This document shows, in pieces, positions 18,178 to 26,880 of a stretch of DNA of 64,000 nt. Each line of letters begins with the position of its first letter. Positions within the stretch are counted from its first letter, which is position 1. Position numbers and translations under genes: made by a program. The notes under the pieces were generated by a model. That model did no database searches. It was not told the origin of the DNA and saw nothing but the letters and a program-made list of their open reading frames with translations. Where the stretch lies: NCBI RefSeq assembly GCF_000341225.1, contig NZ_ANAC01000013.1, positions 215,811 through 279,810 of the forward strand, read 5' to 3'. This DNA is from Nocardiopsis alba DSM 43377 (GTDB lineage Bacteria > Actinomycetota > Actinomycetes > Streptosporangiales > Streptosporangiaceae).

Positions 18178-19542
18178 GTGTCCGAAACACTGTTCGACGA
18201 TGCCGGTGCCGAGGCGGCCAGGGGACAGGAGCCGCTGGCCGTGCGCATGCGGCCCCGTACCCTCGACGAGGTCGTGGGCCAACGTCACCTGCTGGGCGAG
18301 GGCAGCCCGCTGCGCCGCCTGGTCGAGGACGACGCGCCCATGTCCGTCTTCCTCTGGGGCCCTCCCGGCACCGGAAAGACCACGCTGGCCACCGTCGTCA
18401 GCCGGGTGACCCGACGTCGCTTCGTGGAGCTGTCGGCGGTCAACGCCGGGGTCAAGGACGTGCGCGCCGTCGTCGACGAGGCCAAACGCCGCATGGGTAT
18501 GAACGGCACGCGCACCCTGCTGTTCGTGGACGAGGTCCATCGCTTCAACAAGACGCAGCAGGACGCCCTGCTGCCCGCGGTGGAGAACCGTTGGGTCAGC
18601 TTCATCGGCGCCACCACGGAGAACCCCTTCTTCTCGGTGGTCAGCCCCCTGCTGTCCCGCTCGCTCCTGCTCTCCCTGGAGTCGCTCGACGACGATGACG
18701 TCCGGGCCCTGGTCGAGCGGGCGCTCATCGACGAACGTGGGCTGGAGGGGCGCCACACCCTCACCGAGGAGGGTTTCGAGCACCTCGTGCGACTGGCGGG
18801 GGGCGACGGACGCCGATCACTGACCTACCTGGAGGCGGCCGCCCTGGTGGCGGGCCCGCCCACCTCCTCCGGCGACGAGACGTCCGAGGAACGGGCTCCG
18901 GTGGAGATCACCGCCGCCCACGTGGAACGCGCCGTCGACCGCCACGCGGTCCGCTACGACCGCTCCGGCGACCAGCACTACGACGTGATCAGCGCGTTCA
19001 TCAAGAGCATGCGCGGCTCCGACCCCGACGCGGCCCTGCACTACCTGGCCCGCATGGTGGAGGCGGGGGAGGACCCCAGGTTCATCGCCCGGCGTCTGGT
19101 CGTGCACGCCAGCGAGGACGTGGGCATGGCCGATCCCACCGCTCTACAGACCGCGGTCGCGGCGGCCCAGGCGGTCGAGCTCATCGGCATGCCCGAGGCC
19201 CGGATCAACCTGGCCCAGGCGGTCGTCCACATCAGCCTGGCCCCCAAGTCCAACGCGATCATCACCGCCATCGACGAGGCCATCGCGGACGTGCGCGCCG
19301 GCCGGGCCGGCCCCGTCCCCGCCCACCTGCGCGACGCCCACTACAAGGGCGCGGCGGACCTCGGACACGGACAGGGCTATCGCTACGCGCACGACTTCCC
19401 CGGCGGGGTGGCGCCGCAACGGCACGCTCCGGACGGGCTCACCGAACGCGAGTACTACCGGCCCACGCGGCACGGCACGGAACGCCGGTTGGGCGAGGTC
19501 CTACAGAGGATCAAGGAGGTGCTCCGGGGCGGCGACCGCTGA
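18178..19542 (+). CDS. rarA: Replication-associated recombination protein RarA (MgsA, AAA+ ATPase)
   Basis: Clamp-loader-like AAA+ ATPase acting at stalled replication forks. It begins with the family segment [20 protein letters not shown]. Walker A is [10 protein letters not shown], Walker [11 protein letters not shown], and sensor 1 lies near [19 protein letters not shown]. The C-terminal tetramerisation part includes [19 protein letters not shown]. The 454 residues fit the family. The gene is convergent with the pseudokinase gene, 27 bases away. Confidence 0.94.
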   Translation: MSETLFDDAGAEAARGQEPLAVRMRPRTLDEVVGQRHLLGEGSPLRRLVEDDAPMSVFLWGPPGTGKTTLATVVSRVTRRRFVELSAVNAGVKDVRAVVDEAKRRMGMNGTRTLLFVDEVHRFNKTQQDALLPAVENRWVSFIGATTENPFFSVVSPLLSRSLLLSLESLDDDDVRALVERALIDERGLEGRHTLTEEGFEHLVRLAGGDGRRSLTYLEAAALVAGPPTSSGDETSEERAPVEITAAHVERAVDRHAVRYDRSGDQHYDVISAFIKSMRGSDPDAALHYLARMVEAGEDPRFIARRLVVHASEDVGMADPTALQTAVAAAQAVELIGMPEARINLAQAVVHISLAPKSNAIITAIDEAIADVRAGRAGPVPAHLRDAHYKGAADLGHGQGYRYAHDFPGGVAPQRHAPDGLTEREYYRPTRHGTERRLGEVLQRIKEVLRGGDR

Positions 19543-19569
19543 TCCGGAACACGCTCCCTCCGGGCGGGA

Positions 19570-21141
19570 TCAGTCCGCGAACAACTCGGTCACCTGGACG
19601 ACCTCACGGGGGCCGTCCTCGTCCTCGTCCTCGGCGAAGGTGATCTCCACGATCATCACCGGACCCCAGGTCAGATGGTCGATGAGGTCGGCGCCGGTCT
19701 GCTTCCAGGTGCCCCGCGCCTCCTCGTCGAGGAAGACGTGGTCGGGAGCGGCGCAGAACCTGGCGCACAGGACCTCGGCGTCGGGACGGATGACGGCCTC
19801 GCCCGGATCGCCCGCCTCCTCCCACTGCTCGGCCCAGGCCTCGTGGGAGGGCACACCCTGACCGCGCGGGATCTCTCCCTCCCGGGAGACCGGCGTGTAC
19901 ACCCAGGCACGCTCCTCGACCCCGGGCTCGGGCTCCTCCTGCTCGGCCGGATCGAAGCGGACCACGAGGGTCGAGGGGGCCTCCTCGACCGTCTCCCCGG
20001 TGTCCTCGGCGACCTCGGTGTCCTCCTCCTCGGAGACCGGATCCGCCTCGGCGCCGCCGACGAACAGTCGGGAGACCCCCCAGACGGCGCCACCGATCAG
20101 GACCAGGGCCAGACCGGCCGCGCTCAAGAGGAAGAGGGTCCGGCCGGATCGCTCTCGAGGGGCGCGCCCCTCCAATCGGATCACCTCGGGTACCCGGGCG
20201 GGCGGCTCCACCGCGTGCCACTCACGGGCCAGGGCGCGGTTGATCTCCTCGCGGTCGCCGGGGGAGGGGGAGACGTCCTCATCGATGTTCTCCACCCGCC
20301 AGACGGCGATGACCGCGCCGATCACCTCGCGCAGGCCCGGCCTGCGCGAGGGGTCGGGATCCAGGGCCCGTTCCACCACCGGCCGGAGCCCTTTGTGGAG
20401 GCTCTCCAGTTCGAACGACCCCGCCGCCGCGCGCTCGGCGATCTCCTCGGGTTCACCCGTGCCGAAGGGCAGCCGTCCGGTCCCGGCGAAGGCCACGACC
20501 GCGCCCCAGGCGAACACGTCCGCGGCGGCCGTCGCGGGCCCGCCCCGGTAGCGTTCGGGGCTCAGCCACGTGGCGCCCGACCCGCGCAGACGCTCGGCGT
20601 CGGCGGCGACGGCGCACTCCATGATGTGCGGTCCACGCGATTCCAGGAGGATCTCGCTCGGGCGGAGCGAACCGTGGTGCACCCCGCGCCCGTGCAGGGA
20701 GGCCAACCCCTCGGCGACGCCGATGGACAGCGCGATCAGTTTCCCGAATCCCAGGCCGCCCCGCTTGGTCACGTAGTGGGAGAGCCGCTCTCCGGCCAGG
20801 TAGGACATGGCCAGCCAGGGCGGGTCGGCGTGGGCGTCGAAGGTCAGAGGGGTGACCACGCGCTCGGGATCGACCGAGGAGAGCCGTCGTAGACGCTCGG
20901 TCAGGCCCGGGGAGGGGTTCTTCCGGTCGGGGGCGAGGTTCTTCAGCGTCTTCACGGCGATCAGTCGGTCGCCGGCGTTCTGGGAGGAGGCGTCCACCGC
21001 GGCGTAGACCGTACCGGTGGACCCCTGACCGAGACGCCCCAGGACCAGGTAGGGGCCGATCCGAGACGGGTCGTCCGGATAGAGGGGGGCGAGATCCGGG
21101 GGTACCAGTACGGAGATCTCTCGGCGAGAACGAGGGCTCAT
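19570..21141 (-). CDS. Membrane-anchored protein kinase homologue, probable pseudokinase
   Basis: A 523-residue protein with a kinase-like domain (about 28-283), a transmembrane helix (about 335-360) and an extracellular acidic domain (361-523, two Cys at 459 and 463). The glycine loop GRLGQGSTGTVY and Lys64 (AVKTL) are intact, so ATP may bind. The catalytic loop reads HGSLRPSEI where HRDLKPxN is expected (Asp to Ser158, Asn to Glu163), and DFG is replaced by ECA (175-177). Phosphotransfer is therefore unlikely. The structural Asp of DVFAWG is kept. The external domain is unrecognised. ATG 21141 follows AGGAC. Confidence 0.8.
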   Translation of the reverse strand: MSPRSRREISVLVPPDLAPLYPDDPSRIGPYLVLGRLGQGSTGTVYAAVDASSQNAGDRLIAVKTLKNLAPDRKNPSPGLTERLRRLSSVDPERVVTPLTFDAHADPPWLAMSYLAGERLSHYVTKRGGLGFGKLIALSIGVAEGLASLHGRGVHHGSLRPSEILLESRGPHIMECAVAADAERLRGSGATWLSPERYRGGPATAAADVFAWGAVVAFAGTGRLPFGTGEPEEIAERAAAGSFELESLHKGLRPVVERALDPDPSRRPGLREVIGAVIAVWRVENIDEDVSPSPGDREEINRALAREWHAVEPPARVPEVIRLEGRAPRERSGRTLFLLSAAGLALVLIGGAVWGVSRLFVGGAEADPVSEEEDTEVAEDTGETVEEAPSTLVVRFDPAEQEEPEPGVEERAWVYTPVSREGEIPRGQGVPSHEAWAEQWEEAGDPGEAVIRPDAEVLCARFCAAPDHVFLDEEARGTWKQTGADLIDHLTWGPVMIVEITFAEDEDEDGPREVVQVTELFAD

Positions 21142-21532
21142 GGGTGTCCTGTCGGTGCTGCCGGGCCTGTGGAAGGCTGGTGTCCGGACATCGTAGTGAA
21201 GATCCCGCTCTGTAATGATTCCCATTCGGAAGTTCGGGAGGAGAGACGAGTATCCCGCCTCTCGACGGCGATCGAGAACATCGACACCGATCTCCGCATC
21301 GGGCCGGGGCACGCCGTGGCGTACCCGCGCGTCCCACCGAGTGACACGATAGGGTCGGCCGAAACCGGCCCGTTCCCCGGCCCGTTCCGGGCTCGGCATC
21401 GGACACGGCCGGGGAACCCGCGTCGGGTACGGCCCGGTCCCCCACCCCTCGTGTGCCCTGTGGGCGCCTCGCACGCTCCTGGCACGCTCGCACACCCTCG
21501 AAGCAACCCTGCTATCTGCCTACGGAGCCTCA
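21142..21532. promoter_or_regulatory. Divergent region with Zur-like site and candidate promoters
   Basis: 391 bases between the pseudokinase (minus) and DUF948 (plus) genes. On the minus strand TACGAT (complement of 21190-21195) is a plausible -10. Just upstream, over its -35, is AATGATTCCCATT (21214-21226), close to the AATGATTTTCATT core of actinobacterial Zur boxes. On the plus strand TAGGGT near 21351 could serve DUF948. TGTCCGGACA (21181-21190) is a small palindrome. Confidence 0.35.
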
Positions 21533-21925
21533 ATGCTGACCGGAGGAGAGGTCGCCGCGCTCGTCGCCGCGGTGGTCTGGGCGGTGCTGGCCACGTTCCT
21601 GTGCGTGGCGCTCGTCAAACTGATCAAGCTCATCAACGAGACCACCAAGGTCGTCTCCGAACTGGGCGAACGGACCCCGCCGCTGCTGGACGACGTGGCC
21701 TCCACCGTGGAACGGACCCAGAACTCCCTGGAACGGGTCGAGGAGATCACCGCCAACGTGCAGGCCTCCTCCGAGGACGTCTCCACGATGACCGCGCTGA
21801 CCCGTTCGGTGTTCACCGGCCCCTTGGTGAAGGTCGCCTCGTTCTCCTACGCCCTGCGTCGTGTCCTGGGGCGCAGGAAGGCCCTGGCCGTCATGCGGGG
21901 CAGCCGTCGGAAGGCCGACGGATGA
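21533..21925 (+). CDS. DUF948 membrane protein
   Basis: A 130-residue protein with one N-terminal transmembrane helix (GEVAALVAAVVWAVLATFLC) and a helical segment typical of DUF948 (TPPLLDDVASTVERTQNSLE). Function unknown. In actinobacteria it regularly sits near alaS, ruvX and mltG, as here. Its stop overlaps the next ATG by four bases (ATGA). Confidence 0.85.
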   Translation: MLTGGEVAALVAAVVWAVLATFLCVALVKLIKLINETTKVVSELGERTPPLLDDVASTVERTQNSLERVEEITANVQASSEDVSTMTALTRSVFTGPLVKVASFSYALRRVLGRRKALAVMRGSRRKADG

Positions 21926-22212
21926 TCGGCCGACTGTTCTATCTCGCCGCCGGCGCCGTCGTCGGCGGCTACGTGGTGCACCGCGTCAACCGCGCGCGCA
22001 ACGCCCTGACCCCCGGAGGGATCGCCGAACGGGTGGAGGGCCGCGTCGGCGAGTACAAGGGCGCCCTGCGCGAACTCAACGAGGACCTTGCCGAGGCGGT
22101 CCGTCAGGAGGAGGACGAGCTGCTCAGGCGGTACGCCTCGGGTCCGGAACGTCGGCTCCCGCGTGGCGGTGCCCCCTCCGAGTCCGAGGGGCGGGAGCGT
22201 CCGCGCCTCTGA
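21922..22212 (+). CDS. DUF6167-like small membrane protein
   Basis: A 96-residue protein with a short N-terminal hydrophobic segment (MIGRLFYLAAGAVVGGYVVH) and an amphipathic helical region (VGEYKGALRELNEDLAEAVR), as in the DUF6167 family that pairs with DUF948 in actinobacteria. The start overlaps the previous stop (ATGA), indicating translational coupling. Function unknown. Confidence 0.8.
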   Translation: MIGRLFYLAAGAVVGGYVVHRVNRARNALTPGGIAERVEGRVGEYKGALRELNEDLAEAVRQEEDELLRRYASGPERRLPRGGAPSESEGRERPRL

Positions 22213-22324
22213 CCGCCCTCCGGGAGCGGCGGACGACCGGGATCGTCTCCTCCCCGACCTCTATGGGTACAGAACCTTCTAGAAGGTTTCGGTGCAACCG
22301 TTGGATCGGACGGAGGCGTACATC

Positions 22325-22876
22325 ATGTATCCGCCGCAACCGCCGGGTGGCCCTTACCAGGGGGAGCCGGGCCCGTACCCGCCGGGAGGGCCGCCGCCGG
22401 CCCCCGCCATGCCCGGCACCGCGATCACCGTGCGCGTCCTGATGTTCATCGGCGGCGCCTGCGGTCTGCTCCTCGGCCTCCTCATGTGGGGGGTCGCGGG
22501 ACTGGCCGCCGGCGGCGGAGACGTGGGCAGGGAGTTCCTGCGTGGGATGCAGGAGAACGGACTGCCCCTGACGGCCTCCGAGGCCGGGGCCCTCTTCGGG
22601 CTCCTGGGACTGATCCCGTTCGTCTACGGCGTCCTGTCCATCGTGCTCGCTTCGCTGATGGGGCGTCGCAGCGCGGCGATCCTGTGGACGATCGTGGTCT
22701 TCCACATCCTGGCCGCCCTGATCCTGCTGTTCTCCATCGTGACCGGCGGATTCGGCGCGATCGTCCCGCTGCTCTTCGCGATCGGGATGATCGTCCTGAT
22801 GCTCCTGCCGATCACACGCGCCTACTACGGACTCGGTACGGCCGGAGCCGGGCCGCCGGGACCCGGGGTCCACTGA
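22325..22876 (+). CDS. Small multi-pass membrane protein, unknown function
   Basis: A 183-residue protein with a Pro/Gly/Tyr-rich N-terminus (MYPPQPPGGPYQGEPGPYPP) and about four transmembrane helices: VRVLMFIGGACGLLLGLLMW, ALFGLLGLIPFVYGVLSIVL, AAILWTIVVFHILAALILLF and GAIVPLLFAIGMIVLMLLP. ATG 22325 has GGAGG 9 bases upstream; an in-frame start at 22292 lacks one. The tail repeats Gly/Pro. No specific family recognised. Confidence 0.75.
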   Translation: MYPPQPPGGPYQGEPGPYPPGGPPPAPAMPGTAITVRVLMFIGGACGLLLGLLMWGVAGLAAGGGDVGREFLRGMQENGLPLTASEAGALFGLLGLIPFVYGVLSIVLASLMGRRSAAILWTIVVFHILAALILLFSIVTGGFGAIVPLLFAIGMIVLMLLPITRAYYGLGTAGAGPPGPGVH

Positions 22877-22902
22877 TCGAGGACACGCGAGGCGACGACC
22901 AC

Positions 22903-22932
22903 GAAGGGCCGCACCCCGGGGTGCGGCCCTTC
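22903..22932. terminator. Perfect 15+15 inverted repeat
   Basis: GAAGGGCCGCACCCC is followed directly by its exact complement, 26 bases after the membrane-protein stop. The tip must open to form a hairpin. TTC follows, but no long T-tract. Confidence 0.6.
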
Positions 22933-23082
22933 CACGTTCACGGGCGGCGGAGCCCTCGACGGTAAGGGCGCACCACCCGACGGCGATAGCCTGGGGGAAC
23001 AAGTGGACCGCCGCCGTTGTCAACGATGACGGACTCCCGGTGGTCGAGACGAAACCATGCACGCGCGCGTGGCGGTTCCCTC

Positions 23083-23088
23083 TACGAT
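23083..23088 (+). promoter_or_regulatory. Candidate -10 for alaS
   Basis: TACGAT, 89 bases before the alaS ATG, is the best -10 in the 301-base gap. No clear -35. rpsD, which sits before alaS in many actinobacteria, is absent here. Confidence 0.35.
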
Positions 23089-23177
23089 GGGCCCCTATCG
23101 ACCACGCGTGATCACGGTCCCGTGAAGGGACACGACGTCGCCACAGCAGCGGCGGAGCCAAGCACAGGAGGGCATCA

Positions 23178-25844
23178 ATGGAGACGGCAGAGATCGTGCG
23201 CCGCTTCCTCGGTTTCTTCGAGAAGAAGGGACACACCGTGGTGCCCTCGGCAAGCCTGATCGCCGAGGACCCGACCCTGCTGCTGGTACCGGCGGGCATG
23301 GTCCCCTTCAAGCCCTACTTCCTGGGCCAGCGCACGCCCTCCTACGACACGGCCACCAGCGTGCAGAAGTGCATCCGGACCAAGGACATCGAGGAGGTCG
23401 GCAAGACCTCCCGGCACGCCACCTTCTTCCAGATGCTCGGCAACTTCTCCTTCGGCGACTACTTCAAGGAGAGGGCCATCCCGCTGGCGTGGGAACTGGT
23501 CACCTCCTCCGTCGAGGAGGGCGGCTTCGGCATCGACCCGGAGCGCCTGTGGGTCACGGTCTACCTCGACGACGACGAGGCCGAGCGGATCTGGCGCGAG
23601 GACGTCGGGGTCGACCCCGAACGCATCCAGCGCATGGGCAAGGAGGAGAACTACTGGGACATGGGCGTGCCCGGCCCCTGTGGTCCCTGCTCCGAGATCT
23701 TCTACGACCGCGGCCCCGAGTACGGGGTCGAGGGTGGACCCGCGGCGGACGAGAACCGCTACATCGAGATCTGGAACCTCGTCTTCATGCAGTACGAGCG
23801 GGGTGAGGGCAACGGCAAGGACTACCCGATCCTCGGCGAGCTGCCCAAGAAGAACATCGACACCGGCATGGGTCTGGAGCGCCTGGCGGCGGTCCTCCAG
23901 GGCGTCGACAACATCTACGAGACCGACATCATCGGTCGGGTGCTCCACCGCGCCGCGGAGCTGACCGGCTCCGTCTACGGCGATGACCACGAGCGTGACG
24001 TGATGCTCCGTGTGGTCGCCGACCACGTCCGCAGCGCCGTCATGCTCGTCGGCGACGGCGTCAAGCCGGGCAACGAGAAGGCCGGATACGTGCTGCGCCG
24101 CATCCTGCGCCGCTCCATCCGCAACCTGCGCCTGCTCTCGGGCACCGACGCCTTCTTCCTGCACGATCTGACCGCCGTCAGCATCGACGCGATGAAGGAC
24201 ATCTACCCCGACCTGCTGGACAAGGCCGACGTCGTCCACGGTGTGATCGACACCGAGGAGAGGAACTTCGCCGACACCCTGCGCGCGGGCACCACCCTGT
24301 TCGGCCGCGCGGCCGAACGCACGCGTGCCCAGGGGGGCACGGTCTTCTCCGGCGCCGACGCCTTCCAGCTCCACGACACCTACGGTTTCCCCATCGATCT
24401 CACCCTGGAGATGGCGGCCGAGCAGGGGCTGAGCGTGGACGAGACCGCCTTCCGCGAGCTCATGCAGCGTCAGCGCGACACGGCCAAGGCCGACGCCAAG
24501 GCCAAGAAGCTCGGCAACGCCGACATCTCCCTGTACGCCGGCCTGCACGAGAACGCCGGTGACACCGACTTCCTCGGCTACAGCGACACCGAGAGCGAGT
24601 CGAGCGTGCGCGGGATCGTCGTCGACGGCGAGGGCGTGCCCTCGGCCAAGGAGGGCGACAAGGTCGAGATCGTGCTGGACCGCACCCCGTTCTACGCCGA
24701 GAGCGGTGGTCAGATCGCCGACACCGGCACCCTGACCGTGGACGGGCGCGGGGTGGTGGACGTCGAGGACGTCCAGAAGCCGCTGCCCGGCCTGTTCATG
24801 CACCGCGGCACCGTGCGTTCGGGAGAGATCGTCCTGGACGACGCGGTGCGCGCGCGGATCGACGTCGACCGTCGTCGGGCGATCGAACGCTCTCACTCCG
24901 CGACCCACCTCATCCACTCGGCGCTGCGCAACGCGCTGGGCCCCTCCGCCGGACAGGCGGGTTCGGAGAACCGCCCCGGTCGACTGCGCTTCGACTTCAC
25001 GGCCGACAACGCCCTGGGCGCCGAGCGCATCAACGAGGTCGAGGAGGAGGTCAACACCGTCCTGTCCGACGACATCGCGGTGCGGACCGAGGAGAAGAGC
25101 CTCGACGAGGCGCTCGACATGGGCGCTCTGGCCATGTTCGGTGAGAAGTACGGCGACCGTGTGCGCGTGGTCGAGATGAGCGACTACTCGATCGAGCTGT
25201 GCGGTGGTACGCACGTGGGGTCCACCTCCAGGCTCGGCATCGTCAAGCTGTTGGGGGAGTCCTCCATCGGTTCGGGCGTTCGCCGTGTCGAGGCGGCCGT
25301 GGGCGCGGACGCCTTCAAGCGCCTGTCCAAGGAGTCGGCGCTGGTCGGTCAGCTCTCCGAGCAGCTCAAGACGCCGCGCGAGGAGCTCCCCGAGCGGATC
25401 GACGCCATGGTCTCCCGTCTGCGTTCGGCGGAGAAGGAGATCGAGAGGCTGCGCGCGGCCCAGGTGCTCCAGGCCGCGGGCGAGATCGCCTCCGGTGCCC
25501 GCCGGCACGGTTCGGCCCTGGTCGTGGCGACCGAGGCGCCCGAAGGCGCCTCCGGCGACGACCTGCGCAAGCTGGTGCTGGACGTTCGCGGCCGGCTCGG
25601 CGAGGAGGAGCCCGTCGTCGTCGCGATGACCGCGGTCCCCAAGGACCGTCCCGTCGTGGTGGTCGCCGCGAACAAGGCCGCGCAGAAGGCCGGGATCAAG
25701 GCGGGCGAGCTGGTCGGCGTGGCCGCCCGCGCCCTCGGCGGCGGTGGCGGCGGTAAGCCGGACATCGCCCAGGGCGGTGGCAGCGACCCGGCCAAGGCCG
25801 ACGAGGCCCTGCGCGCGGTCGAGGCCCGGGTGGCCTCCTTCTGA
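23178..25844 (+). CDS. alaS: Alanyl-tRNA synthetase
   Basis: Charges tRNA-Ala and hydrolyses mischarged Ser/Gly-tRNA. The class II catalytic core (about 1-240) begins [21 protein letters not shown] tRNA-recognition helical domain follows. The editing domain shows [11 protein letters not shown] and the zinc ligands CGGTHVGST. The C-terminal DHHA1/oligomerisation region ends with a Gly-rich [20 protein letters not shown]. The 888 residues are standard. ATG with AGGAGGG 6 bases upstream. Confidence 0.97.
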   Translation: METAEIVRRFLGFFEKKGHTVVPSASLIAEDPTLLLVPAGMVPFKPYFLGQRTPSYDTATSVQKCIRTKDIEEVGKTSRHATFFQMLGNFSFGDYFKERAIPLAWELVTSSVEEGGFGIDPERLWVTVYLDDDEAERIWREDVGVDPERIQRMGKEENYWDMGVPGPCGPCSEIFYDRGPEYGVEGGPAADENRYIEIWNLVFMQYERGEGNGKDYPILGELPKKNIDTGMGLERLAAVLQGVDNIYETDIIGRVLHRAAELTGSVYGDDHERDVMLRVVADHVRSAVMLVGDGVKPGNEKAGYVLRRILRRSIRNLRLLSGTDAFFLHDLTAVSIDAMKDIYPDLLDKADVVHGVIDTEERNFADTLRAGTTLFGRAAERTRAQGGTVFSGADAFQLHDTYGFPIDLTLEMAAEQGLSVDETAFRELMQRQRDTAKADAKAKKLGNADISLYAGLHENAGDTDFLGYSDTESESSVRGIVVDGEGVPSAKEGDKVEIVLDRTPFYAESGGQIADTGTLTVDGRGVVDVEDVQKPLPGLFMHRGTVRSGEIVLDDAVRARIDVDRRRAIERSHSATHLIHSALRNALGPSAGQAGSENRPGRLRFDFTADNALGAERINEVEEEVNTVLSDDIAVRTEEKSLDEALDMGALAMFGEKYGDRVRVVEMSDYSIELCGGTHVGSTSRLGIVKLLGESSIGSGVRRVEAAVGADAFKRLSKESALVGQLSEQLKTPREELPERIDAMVSRLRSAEKEIERLRAAQVLQAAGEIASGARRHGSALVVATEAPEGASGDDLRKLVLDVRGRLGEEEPVVVAMTAVPKDRPVVVVAANKAAQKAGIKAGELVGVAARALGGGGGGKPDIAQGGGSDPAKADEALRAVEARVASF

Positions 25845-25857
25845 CCCCGTGGGTGTT

Positions 25858-25933
25858 CTCCGCGCGGCCTTCGACCGGCCGCGCGGAGTAGCCGGACGAA
25901 CGTACCGGGGCCGTCCGTGGCACGGACGGCCCC
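25858..25933. terminator. Two tandem GC hairpins after alaS
   Basis: CTCCGCGCGGCC-TTCGACC-GGCCGCGCGGAG (25858-25888) and GGGGCCGTCCGTG-G-CACGGACGGCCCC (25907-25933). Both stems are perfect (12 and 13 bp), neither has a T-tract. Confidence 0.65.
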
Positions 25934-26391
25934 GAACGAACGGGTGGTGTCGGTCACCTCGTCGACGTCGTCGCCCCTCTTCGCGGGGGACGATGACGCC
26001 GGCCTGCGCTCCGCCGTCACCCCTTTCTCCGGACGCGCCGCCCGAGAACGGACACCCCTCGTGAACGCTCCTCCACCTCCCCCGGGGCCGGGGTGACCTA
26101 CACTCGGACGGTACGTGTCCGCCTCGGGCCCCGACGTGATCGGCCCGTCGGGGAACCGACGCCCGATCCGCCGGCTCCGCGAGGGGAAGGTCCACGTCCC
26201 GGGCTGCGCGCTGTCATCGAATCGGGCATACTGTGGCGCGTCACAGCCGATCACATGGCTTTCTGCGCGGCGATTCCCGCGATCCAGATGATGAACAGGA
26301 CCACCGTGTTGAGGTTTTCCCGACAGCGGTGCTGTGCCGTCGACCGCACAGCTCCTCTGAGCAATGCCCCCGCCCGGGGGGAGACGTCCTC
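25934..26391. other. Intergenic region before ruvX
   Basis: 458 bases without a supported gene. TACACT at 26099-26104 and the ATACTGT around 26228 are possible -10 elements for the ruvX-mltG-aroE operon. GC content falls slightly in 26250-26330. Confidence 0.35.
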
Positions 26392-26880
26392 GTGAGACAC
26401 GGTGTACGCCTGGCGATCGACCCTGGTAACGCGCGCATCGGGGTCGCGGTCAGCGATCCGAGCGGTATGCTCGCCAGCCCTGTGGAGACGGTCCCGCGCG
26501 GTCGTGGGGACGTCGAGCGCATCGCCGTCCTCGTTCTGGAACGGGAGGCCCGCGAGGTCATCGTGGGCTACCCTGCATCACTGTCCGGCAAGGAGGGGCC
26601 CGCGGCCCGGTCCTCCCGCGAGTTCGCGCACTCCTTGGCCCGACTCCTCGCCCCCGTCCCCGTCAGGCTCGTGGACGAACGGCTCACCACGGTGACCGCG
26701 CAAGGGCACCTGCTCTCCGGCGCGTCCTTCGGTCGGAAGGGGGCCAAAGGCGGTCGTGCCCGCCGTTCCGTCATCGACCAGGCGGCGGCCACCGTGCTTT
26801 TGCAGAGCGCCTTGGACCAGGAACGGTCGACAGGCCACCCTCCGGGCGAGATCGTCCGTGCCAGCCAGGGAGATTCATGA
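26392..26880 (+). CDS. ruvX: Putative Holliday junction resolvase RuvX (YqgF)
   Basis: RNase H-fold nuclease linked to pre-16S rRNA end processing and Holliday junction resolution. The 162 residues show LAIDPGNARIGVAVSDPSG (first catalytic Asp), VIVGYPASLSGKEG, and LVDERLTT (catalytic Glu), and a conserved Asp in SVIDQAAATVLLQ. GTG start after GGGGGGAG. It overlaps mltG by the ATGA arrangement, forming an operon with mltG and aroE. Confidence 0.92.
   Translation: MRHGVRLAIDPGNARIGVAVSDPSGMLASPVETVPRGRGDVERIAVLVLEREAREVIVGYPASLSGKEGPAARSSREFAHSLARLLAPVPVRLVDERLTTVTAQGHLLSGASFGRKGAKGGRARRSVIDQAAATVLLQSALDQERSTGHPPGEIVRASQGDS

Noticed and set aside
19539..19573. Shared terminator for rarA and the pseudokinase gene
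   Set aside because: CTGATCC/GGATCAG gives only a 7-bp stem with a 21-base loop, too weak to call.
23175..26195. About 1000-codon minus-strand frame opposite alaS
   Set aside because: Antisense shadow of alaS in GC-rich DNA, no domain or ribosome site.
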